NCBI GenBank assembly: GCA_944387055.1
Contig: CALXDL010000051.1
Coordinates: 1-47,168, forward strand
Direction of reading: 5' to 3'
Length of the DNA: 47,168 bases
Origin: an uncultured Oscillospiraceae bacterium
GTDB taxonomy: Bacteria > Bacillota > Clostridia > Oscillospirales > Oscillospiraceae
Part shown: one piece after another, positions 7,905 through 14,011 of the stretch
Position numbering within the stretch: position 1 is the first letter of the stretch
How the letters are laid out: each line of letters starts with the position of its first letter
Notes under the pieces: generated by a model
Told to the model about the DNA's origin: nothing
Database searches by the model: none
What the model saw: the letters and a program-made list of their open reading frames with translations, nothing else
Made by a program: the position numbers and the translations under genes

Positions 7905-8783
7905 TCACACTTTCTCTGGCACATATTTGCCCAGCAGGCCGGCCGGGCGCACCAGCAGGACCACGATCAGCACGGCGAAGACGATGCTGTTCGCCAGGCT
8001 CGTGGAGATATAGGCCTTGGCCAAGGCCTCGATGATGCCCAGCAGCAGTCCGCCCAGGAACGCACCGGGGATAGAGCCGATGCCGCCGAACACTGCGGCG
8101 GTGAACGCCTTGATGCCGGGCATGGAGCCGGTGGTGGGCATCAATGTGGGGTAGGAGGAGCACAGCAGCACGCCTGCCACTGCCGCCAGCGCGGAGCCGA
8201 TGGCGAAGGTCAGGGAGATGGTGGCGTTGACGTTGATGCCCATGAGCTGGGCGGCCCCCTTGTCCTCAGAGCAGGCCCGCATGGCCTTGCCCAGCTTGCT
8301 CCCGCTGATGAAAGCGGAGAGGGCGGCCATGATCACCAGGCAGACGGCGACCGTCAGGATCGAGGCATAGGAGATGCTGAGCTGACCGCCGAAGAGCTGC
8401 AAAGCGCCGCTGACCACCGACGGATAGGACTTCCCGCCGGCGCCCCAGAGCAGCAGGGCAGCATTCTGGAGCAGATAGCTCACGCCGATGGCCGTAATCA
8501 GCACCGCAAGGGAAGGGGCGGAGCGCAGCGGCCGGTAGGCCAGGCCCTCGATGACCACGCCCAGGACCGTACACACCAGCATGGCCAGCAGCACTGCGAC
8601 GATGCTGGGGAGCCCCAGGTAACTTATGGCGCAAAAGGAGATGTAGCCGCCCACCATGATGACGTCGCCGTGGGCGAAGTTGAGCATCTTGGCGATACCG
8701 TAGACCATGGTATAGCCCAGGGCGATGATGGCGTACACGCTGCCCAGGCTGACGCCGCTGATCAGATAGGAGAGGAATTCCAT
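7905..8783 (-). CDS. livH: Branched-chain amino acid ABC transporter permease LivH
   Basis: This is the other membrane subunit of the importer, about 292 residues. It opens with the typical MEFLSYLISGVSLGSVYAI and continues with ALGYTMVYGIAKMLNFAHGD, the LivH hallmark. Later comes VFGGIGSIPGAFLGGLLLG, the loop thought to contact the ATPase. I chose the ATG at 8783, which has AGAGGTG upstream; a frame open to 8846 would add 21 unlikely residues. A strong hairpin lies between this gene and the substrate-binding-protein gene, which may lower permease expression relative to the binding protein. Confidence 0.93.
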   Translation of the reverse strand: MEFLSYLISGVSLGSVYAIIALGYTMVYGIAKMLNFAHGDVIMVGGYISFCAISYLGLPSIVAVLLAMLVCTVLGVVIEGLAYRPLRSAPSLAVLITAIGVSYLLQNAALLLWGAGGKSYPSVVSGALQLFGGQLSISYASILTVAVCLVIMAALSAFISGSKLGKAMRACSEDKGAAQLMGINVNATISLTFAIGSALAAVAGVLLCSSYPTLMPTTGSMPGIKAFTAAVFGGIGSIPGAFLGGLLLGIIEALAKAYISTSLANSIVFAVLIVVLLVRPAGLLGKYVPEKV

Positions 8784-8897
8784 AAGATCACACCTCTTTA
8801 CACAGATTGGATAGCCGGATCTATGGCAGAAATGTGGACGGCGCATGGGCGCGCCGTCTGCATTTCCGCCATAGAGGAGGCGGAAAGCGGCAGGGGA

Positions 8898-8929
8898 GCC
8901 GGCCGGGAGATGGAGGCCTCCCGGCCGGC
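8898..8929 (-). terminator. 12-bp hairpin between the binding-protein and permease genes
   Basis: The arms 8898-8909 (GCCGGCCGGGAG) and 8918-8929 are perfectly complementary around an 8-base loop, 29 bases after the binding-protein stop on the minus strand. No T-tract follows, so it is more likely a 3'-end-protecting or partially terminating element. Such structures commonly let the binding protein be made in excess over the membrane subunits. Confidence 0.5.
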
Positions 8930-8957
8930 CATATGGCCCTGTGGGGATCCGCTAGGA

Positions 8958-10142
8958 TCAGGGGAGCACATAGACGCCGTTCTCGATGACCACGGCCATG
9001 GGAGCCTTGGACACGGCACCGGAAGCGTCCCAAGTCATCCCGCTGCCGGTGAGGCCGTCCACCGAGAGCGTAGGCATGACTTCCACCAGCTTCTCACAGA
9101 TCTCGGCGGCAGACATGTCGGCTGTGCAGCCGGAGGCTTCCAGAGCGGCTTTCAGGATGTACACAGCGTCATAGGCGTCGGCGGCGAACTGGTTGGGGAT
9201 CTCGCCGAACTGGTCCTGATACGTCTGGACGAAGGTCTGGGTGCGCTCATCCTCGGCATCCGCGGAGAAGGGGGTCAGCAGCATGACGCCCTCGGCCAGA
9301 GACGTGTCGAATCCCTCCATGGTCAGGATGCCGTCCATACCGTCCACGCCGAAGAAGGTGGGCGCGTAACCCATGGCATCCGCCTGATTGAGGACCAGAG
9401 AGGCCTCCTGATAGTAGAAGGGCAGGAACAGCGTATCCGCGCCTGCGGCCTGGGCAGCGGTCAGCTGCACGGAGAAGTCAGTGGCAGTATCCTTGGTGAA
9501 GGTGCCCTCCCAGACGACCTCCAGGCCCTGGACGCCCGCTTCCGCCACGAACGTGTCCCGGATGCCCTGCGAATAGGCGCTGTCGTTCTGATAGATCACG
9601 GCCACTTTCGCGCCCGCCATGTTCTCCGCCATATAGTCAGCGGCGGCGGTGCCTTGGTTGGGATCGGTGAAGCAGACCTGGAAGACATTGTCCTTCCCGT
9701 CGATGACATCAGTGGAAGAGGCGGAGGGCGTCAGCATGAAGGTCCGGTCCGTATAAGCCACGGCGGAGACCGCCTGCGCGGGGCCGGTGGTCGTGGGCCC
9801 GACCAGCATCTGCATGCCGTCATCCATCAGCGTATTGTAAGCGTTGACAGAGGCCTCCGGATCGTTCGTGTCATCCTCGCTCTGGATCTCGAACTGGATA
9901 TCGCCGCCGGCGGCGTTGATCTCATCCACCGCGATCTTGGCACCGTTGGCGACGGCCTGCCCATAGATGGCGGTGCCGCCAGTGAGGGGCCCAAGGGTGC
10001 CGATCTTGAAAGCTGTGACGGTGGAGGACTCGTCAGAGGTGCCGCCCTCATCGGCGGCAGGCGTGTCAGAACTGCCGCATGCGGCGAGGCCCAGGACCAT
10101 GGCCATGGCTGTCACCAGTGCAAAAAATTTCTTCTTTTTCAT
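8958..10142 (-). CDS. livK: Branched-chain amino acid ABC transporter substrate-binding lipoprotein
   Basis: This extracytoplasmic receptor of the liv importer is 394 residues long. A lipoprotein signal peptide (MKKKKFFALVTAMAMVLG) ends in the lipobox LAAC, followed by an acidic, Ser/Thr-rich linker. The mature part is a type I periplasmic-binding fold, starting FKIGTLGPLTGG and containing NDPEASVNAYNTL and VAVIYQNDSAYSQG, all typical of LivJ/LivK/BraC proteins. I took the ATG at 10142, which has AGGAG upstream; the frame is open to 10220 but that part is the upstream hairpin. It is the first gene of the liv operon. The ligand is predicted from family only. Confidence 0.93.
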   Translation of the reverse strand: MKKKKFFALVTAMAMVLGLAACGSSDTPAADEGGTSDESSTVTAFKIGTLGPLTGGTAIYGQAVANGAKIAVDEINAAGGDIQFEIQSEDDTNDPEASVNAYNTLMDDGMQMLVGPTTTGPAQAVSAVAYTDRTFMLTPSASSTDVIDGKDNVFQVCFTDPNQGTAAADYMAENMAGAKVAVIYQNDSAYSQGIRDTFVAEAGVQGLEVVWEGTFTKDTATDFSVQLTAAQAAGADTLFLPFYYQEASLVLNQADAMGYAPTFFGVDGMDGILTMEGFDTSLAEGVMLLTPFSADAEDERTQTFVQTYQDQFGEIPNQFAADAYDAVYILKAALEASGCTADMSAAEICEKLVEVMPTLSVDGLTGSGMTWDASGAVSKAPMAVVIENGVYVLP

Positions 10143-10170
10143 CGCTTTTACTCCTTTTTTCTGAAAGATC

Positions 10171-10208
10171 ATACAAAAAAGCGGCCCCGCCATCGAGCGG
10201 GGCCGCTT
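10171..10208 (-). terminator. Intrinsic terminator after the small membrane protein gene
   Basis: On the minus strand the arms 10208-10197 and 10190-10179 form a 12-bp GC-rich stem with a 6-base loop, followed by a run of T residues. It lies 17 bases after the stop of the small membrane gene and only about 35 bases before the livK start, so it is also the leader of the liv operon. Confidence 0.8.
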
Positions 10209-10224
10209 CACTGTATCCAAACAG

Positions 10225-10503
10225 TCATAAGCGCCTTCGCATCTTTGGCGTATAAGAGGGCTCCGCGATCAGCAGGACGGCCAACAGTACCAGTACCACT
10301 ACCAGCAGGGAAACTGCCAGGAGGGACAGGAGGATGCTGCAAATAATAATGGCGCAAATAATAATGGACGCCATCAAGATGGCGTCCATGGACAGGGAGA
10401 CGGCAGTATGGGCGGTGCAGCGCGCGCAGGAGGAAGCCTCTGCACGAGCGGCAGACGCAGCATGAGACATCATCCGATCGGTGTAAGCGGTGGCAGTCAT
10501 CAT
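10225..10503 (-). CDS. Small membrane protein of unknown function
   Basis: This 92-residue protein is not one I recognise. The N-terminal 40 residues are Ala/Ser-rich with two cysteines in a C-x2-C pattern (SSCARCTAH). Residues 40-80 are an uninterrupted run of I, L, V and C, long enough for one long or two short membrane helices, and the end is basic (KMRRRL). The gene is supported by signals rather than homology: a near-consensus sigma-A promoter at 10552-10580, AAAGGAG nine bases before the ATG, and an intrinsic terminator just after the stop, so it is a complete one-gene unit. Two ATG codons lie in tandem at 10503 and 10500. Confidence 0.65.
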   Translation of the reverse strand: MMTATAYTDRMMSHAASAARAEASSCARCTAHTAVSLSMDAILMASIIICAIIICSILLSLLAVSLLVVVLVLLAVLLIAEPSYTPKMRRRL

Positions 10504-10551
10504 GTTGCTCAGCTCCTTTCTGCGGGATGCCCCGTCTGGAAGTTGTGTTCC

Positions 10552-10580
10552 ATTTTAGCGGACTGGCGGACGAATGTCAA
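10552..10580 (-). promoter_or_regulatory. Sigma-A promoter of the small membrane protein gene
   Basis: On the minus strand TTGACA (10580-10575) and TAAAAT (10557-10552) are separated by exactly 17 bases. The -35 is perfect and the -10 matches 5 of 6. Confidence 0.8.
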
Positions 10581-10826
10581 TCCGGGATATGACGGGAGAT
10601 CGCACGGAAAATACAGGAAAGATGTGGACCTGGTCTGGATGATCTTCACAAAAATGCGCGGATCCAGCAGGGGGCTGATCGTACCCAGCCAGCCTGGGGA
10701 ACGGAGATAAGCGCATATAACGCACGGACGCTATCAAAAAACGGACGAGACAGATGGGCGCTCCGGCGTGAGCGCGGTGCGCTGCGGGACATACTAGGGA
10801 CAGCCACATCCACCGGGGAGGACGCC
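10581..10826. other. Intergenic region upstream of the potassium transporter
   Basis: The region between the divergent small membrane gene and trkH carries the promoter of the former and the GGGGAGGA ribosome binding site of the latter (10815-10822). TATAAC at 10716-10721 could be a -10 for trkH, but no fitting -35 is visible. No gene is supported here. Confidence 0.4.
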
Positions 10827-12155
10827 ATGGACCGACAAAGACGAAAGCTGGATACTGTCCAGGTCCTGGCTCTGAGCTTCGCCGGAGCGATCGTGGCCGG
10901 AGCGGTGCTGCTGGCACTGCCTGTGGCCTCGCGAGACGGCCGCGGCCTGCCGTTCCTGGACGCGTTGTTCACATCTGCCTCCGCCTCTTGCGTGACGGGA
11001 CTCTCTCTGTACGATACCGCCACGCAGTTCTCGTCCTTCGGCCAGGCGGTCCTGCTGGTCCTGATCCAGGCGGGGGGATCAGGCGCTGTCACGCTCTCCG
11101 CCCAAGTAGCCGTCCTCTTGGACCGCCGCATCGGCCTGCGGCAGCGCACTCTGCTGACCGACAGCGTGGGCGCGCTGCAACTGGGCGGCGTGGTGCGCCT
11201 GGCCCTCCGCGTCCTGCGTATCACCCTGATATGGGAGGCGGCGGGCACTGCGGCACTGGCGGTCTGGACGGTCCCGCGGTACGGGTTGGGGCAGGGGATT
11301 TGGATGGCGGTGTTCCACGCGGTCTCCGCCTTCTGCAACGCGGGCTTCGATCTGCTGGGGACGGGCCGTTCCCTGGCCTCTATCGCCGGTGAGCCGCTGC
11401 CGGTCCTCGTGACGATGCTGCTCGTCATCGCGGGGGGCCTGGGGTTCCTCGTGTGGGAAGACCTGCTGACCCATGGCCGCCACATCCATCGCTGGCGGCT
11501 CCACAGCAAGCTGGTGGTGACAGCCACGGCGATCCTGCTGGCAGGCGGGACGATCGGTCTCTTCCTGCTGGAACGCCGCCAGGCGTTCGCAGGAGCGCCG
11601 CTGGGACAGCAGCTCCTCATGAGCGCCTTCCAGGCGGTGACCACTCGGACCGCGGGCTTCAGCACCGTGGACCAAGCCGCCCTCAGCAGCGGCGGGACCC
11701 TGCTGACGATGGCGCTCATGTTCGTTGGCGCGGGCTCCGGCTCCACCGGCGGGGGCATCAAGGTGAACACGCTGGCCGCCCTGGCCCTGGCAGCTGTGGC
11801 CCATGTCCGGCGCCAGCGGGACGTGGAGGCCTTCGGCCGCCGTTTGGACGAGGCGTCCCTCCGCCGGGCCCACGCAGCCGTGTTCCTCTATGCCGCGGCC
11901 GCCGGCGCCGGGAGCATGGCGCTGTGTGTCCAAGGCATCCCGCTCTCTGCCGCCCTATTCGAAGCCGTCTCTGCCATCGGGACCGTGGGCCTGACACAGG
12001 GCGTCACACCGCTGCTGTCCCCTGCGGGGAAGTGGACGGTGATCGGGCTGATGTTCGCCGGGCGGGTGGGCAGTATGTCGGTGGTGATGGCGCTGACGCC
12101 GGATCGCCCGCCATCCAAGCTCCGGAACGTCCCGGAGAAGATATTGATCGGATGA
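10827..12155 (+). CDS. TrkH/KtrB-family potassium channel subunit
   Basis: This membrane subunit of a Ktr/Trk potassium uptake system is 442 residues long with four M1-P-M2 repeats. The four selectivity-filter loops are visible: SASCVTGLSL in the first pore loop, SAFCNAGFDLLG in the second, TTRTAGFSTVD in the third and AIGTVGLTQG in the fourth. The length of about 440 and the short N-terminus fit KtrB better than the larger proteobacterial TrkH. GGGGAGGA lies just before the ATG. The cytoplasmic regulatory subunit gene follows after 14 bases, so the two form an operon. The function, K+ import for turgor and pH control, is family knowledge. Confidence 0.92.
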   Translation: MDRQRRKLDTVQVLALSFAGAIVAGAVLLALPVASRDGRGLPFLDALFTSASASCVTGLSLYDTATQFSSFGQAVLLVLIQAGGSGAVTLSAQVAVLLDRRIGLRQRTLLTDSVGALQLGGVVRLALRVLRITLIWEAAGTAALAVWTVPRYGLGQGIWMAVFHAVSAFCNAGFDLLGTGRSLASIAGEPLPVLVTMLLVIAGGLGFLVWEDLLTHGRHIHRWRLHSKLVVTATAILLAGGTIGLFLLERRQAFAGAPLGQQLLMSAFQAVTTRTAGFSTVDQAALSSGGTLLTMALMFVGAGSGSTGGGIKVNTLAALALAAVAHVRRQRDVEAFGRRLDEASLRRAHAAVFLYAAAAGAGSMALCVQGIPLSAALFEAVSAIGTVGLTQGVTPLLSPAGKWTVIGLMFAGRVGSMSVVMALTPDRPPSKLRNVPEKILIG

Positions 12156-12169
12156 AAGGAGGAGAGGAT

Positions 12170-12820
12170 ATGCGCTCGTTCCTCGTGATCGGCTTGGGGC
12201 GCTTTGGCCGCCATTTGGCTCTCCGGCTCATGGAATTGGGCGGAGAGGTGATGATCATGGATCAGGACGAAGAGCGGGTGGCACAGCTGGCAGGCGCGGT
12301 GACGGCTGCGGGCGTGGGGGACTGCCGGGACGAGCAGACCCTTGCGGCCCTGGGCGTGCGGAATTTCGACGTCTGCTTCGTCTGTGTGAGCGATGATCTC
12401 CAGACCTCGCTGGAGGCGACTGCGGCCCTGAAAGACTTGGGGGCCCGGTATGTCGTGGCGCGAGCGGACCGGGAGAAACAGATCCGGTTCCTCCAGCAGA
12501 TCGGGGCGGACCACGTCATCCACACGGAGATGGACATGGCCTGGCGGACGGCTATGCGGTTCTCCGCCCGCAATGTGTTCGATTACTTCGAGCTGACTCC
12601 GCGGTACGCCGTGTTCGAGATCGAGACGCCGGAGGAGTGGGTAGGCCGGACGGTGGAGCAGGTGGATGTCCGCCGCCGGTACGGAGTGACCGTCCTGGGC
12701 CTCAAACACGGAGAAGAGCTGGATCCCGTGCTGGACCCTGCGTACCGCTTCCAGGCAGATACCCATCTGTTCGTGGCCGGTGACAAAGCGGCCGGCGTGC
12801 GGCTGATGCGGAAAGGATGA
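12170..12820 (+). CDS. TrkA/KtrA-family potassium uptake regulatory protein
   Basis: This cytoplasmic RCK subunit gates the adjacent membrane channel. The N-terminal Rossmann fold has the nucleotide-binding G-x-G-x2-G (IGLGRFGRHLA), an acidic residue at the end of strand two (IMDQDEERV), and ends near residue 135. The RCK_C (TrkA-C) domain follows, with EWVGRTVEQVDVRRRYGV typical of the ligand-binding half. The 216-residue length matches KtrA rather than the duplicated 458-residue TrkA of E. coli. AAGGAGGAG sits just before the ATG at 12170. An ATG at 12152 overlapping the trkH stop is possible but would put this Shine-Dalgarno inside the gene. Confidence 0.92.
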   Translation: MRSFLVIGLGRFGRHLALRLMELGGEVMIMDQDEERVAQLAGAVTAAGVGDCRDEQTLAALGVRNFDVCFVCVSDDLQTSLEATAALKDLGARYVVARADREKQIRFLQQIGADHVIHTEMDMAWRTAMRFSARNVFDYFELTPRYAVFEIETPEEWVGRTVEQVDVRRRYGVTVLGLKHGEELDPVLDPAYRFQADTHLFVAGDKAAGVRLMRKG

Positions 12821-12888
12821 GCCGGGGCGGGATGCACGCTTGTATGGTCCGGCCGTTTCCGACACAAACTGAGCCGGGAGGTGATATC

Positions 12889-13071
12889 ATGCCGGAACGG
12901 AAAGACGCGCCTCATGCCCCTCCGGACCGGACGCCGCCTTTGCGTCTGGAGCCGGAGAAGCGGATGTGTCCGCTGTTCGACCCGGCGTCGATCGCGGAGT
13001 TCCCTGTGGCAGCGCCAGGCGAGATGGGATACCGGGTCGTAGATAATTTCTGTGAAGAGCACATCCAATGA
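12889..13071 (+). CDS. Small hypothetical protein, 60 residues
   Basis: I do not recognise this protein. It is preceded by an excellent ribosome binding site (GGGAGGTGAT, 12876-12885), which is the main reason to believe it. The N-terminal half is proline-rich and charged (MPERKDAPHAPPDRTPP), and the C-terminal half has two cysteines (MCPLFDP and NFCEEH) and a hydrophobic stretch. No signal peptide or membrane segment is visible. It lies 68 bases after trkA and may be the last gene of that operon, since hairpins follow at 13081-13098 and 13123-13151. Confidence 0.5.
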   Translation: MPERKDAPHAPPDRTPPLRLEPEKRMCPLFDPASIAEFPVAAPGEMGYRVVDNFCEEHIQ

Positions 13072-13122
13072 CCGTTTGCCCCGGTGATGAGACACCGGAG
13101 GGACAGGAGGGGCCGGTCCTCA

Positions 13123-13151
13123 CGAGCGGGAGGGACGGCCCCTCCCGCTCG
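13123..13151 (+). terminator. 12-bp hairpin after the potassium transporter operon
   Basis: The arms 13123-13134 (CGAGCGGGAGGG) and 13140-13151 are perfectly complementary with a 5-base loop. A smaller 6-bp hairpin lies at 13081-13098. No T-tract follows, but the position between the hypothetical gene and the next promoter fits transcription termination. Confidence 0.55.
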
Positions 13152-13169
13152 AGTCAGGAGGATCGGCAT

Positions 13170-13198
13170 TTGCCATACCCGCCGGATCGTGGTACACT
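13170..13198 (+). promoter_or_regulatory. Sigma-A promoter of thiamine pyrophosphokinase gene
   Basis: TTGCCA (13170-13175) and TACACT (13193-13198) are spaced by 17 bases, matching 5 of 6 and 4 of 6 consensus positions. AAGGAGG follows before the ATG at 13232. No TPP riboswitch fits in the roughly 30-base leader. Confidence 0.6.
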
Positions 13199-13231
13199 GT
13201 CAAAAAATGTCTCGACAAGGAGGCGCTCTCC

Positions 13232-13867
13232 ATGGACCGCTGTTTCATCTTCGCCGCCGGTACGTTCTATGGCCTGCGGACCGCTCCCGCGCCCGGCGAC
13301 TTGGTCATCGCCGCAGATGCCGGCTATCATGCCTGCGAGGCTGCCGGCGTAGTCCCGGACCTGCTCTTGGGGGATCTCGACTCCATAGGGGTCCCGCAGG
13401 TCTCCGTCCCGATCGAGCGGCTACCGGTGGAGAAGGACGATACGGATACGTTGGCCGCCGTGAAGCTGGGGATGGCAAGGGGGTACACGTCGTTCCATAT
13501 CTACGGCGGCACGGGCGGCAAGCGGGCAGACCATACCCTGGCCAATCTCCAGACCCTGCTCTATCTCCGCCGCCGGGGCGCTCGGGGCTGGCTCTATGAC
13601 GACGACTTCCTCTGGACCGCCATCGAGGACGAATCGCTCACCGTGCAGCGCACCGTGGAGTGGGGACTGTTCTCGGCCTTCTGCCTGGGAGACCGGGCCG
13701 AGGGCGTGTACGAGACGGGCTTCCAGTATCCCCTGGAGGACGCGGTCCTCACGCCGGACATGCCTCTGGGCGTCAGCAACCATATCCTGGAGCCCTCTGC
13801 CGTGATCTCGGTCCGCCGCGGTGCGCTGGTCGTGGGCTGGCAGCTCCCACCGCTATCCGGGAAATAG
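13232..13867 (+). CDS. thiN: Thiamine pyrophosphokinase
   Basis: This cytoplasmic enzyme transfers pyrophosphate from ATP to thiamine, giving thiamine pyrophosphate. It is 211 residues long, typical of bacterial ThiN. The catalytic-domain motifs occur in order: VIAADAGYHAC, LLLGDLDSIG with the metal-binding Asp residues, EKDDTDT, and GGTGGKRADHTLANLQTL. The C-terminal beta domain ends in a G-x-SN pattern (PLGVSNHI), which forms part of the thiamine site. It has its own promoter 34 bases upstream. In many Firmicutes thiN lies next to rpe and rsgA; here it stands alone between a potassium transporter and a molybdenum hydroxylase. Confidence 0.95.
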   Translation: MDRCFIFAAGTFYGLRTAPAPGDLVIAADAGYHACEAAGVVPDLLLGDLDSIGVPQVSVPIERLPVEKDDTDTLAAVKLGMARGYTSFHIYGGTGGKRADHTLANLQTLLYLRRRGARGWLYDDDFLWTAIEDESLTVQRTVEWGLFSAFCLGDRAEGVYETGFQYPLEDAVLTPDMPLGVSNHILEPSAVISVRRGALVVGWQLPPLSGK

Positions 13868-13891
13868 GATAACGAAACTGCCAAAGTCCCG

Positions 13892-13920
13892 TTGCGCAGA
13901 TGCGGGTTTTATTGTATAAT
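13892..13920 (+). promoter_or_regulatory. Promoter of the fused xanthine dehydrogenase gene
   Basis: A perfect TATAAT at 13915-13920 lies 17 bases after TTGCGC (13892-13897). The -35 is weak (only TTG matches), which would fit a promoter that needs an activator or is tightly controlled. Confidence 0.6.
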
Positions 13921-13931
13921 AAAGCAAACTG

Positions 13932-13947
13932 GAAAGGTCGACCTTTC
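13932..13947 (+). promoter_or_regulatory. 16-bp perfect palindrome, candidate operator
   Basis: GAAAGGTCGACCTTTC is a perfect palindrome starting 11 bases after the -10 box, so it spans or closely follows the expected transcription start. That is a classic repressor position. I did not find another copy in the window and do not recognise the cognate regulator. Confidence 0.5.
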
Positions 13948-14011
13948 TGGAGACACAAGTGACGAGACCGTGGGACCGCGAGCGGGCACGGATGCTGAGG
14001 AGGTCATCATC

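Noticed and set aside
7848-10346. 832-residue and other long plus-strand frames opposite the liv operon
   Set aside because: Antisense shadows, Gly/His/Asp-rich, and crossing the boundaries of real minus-strand genes.
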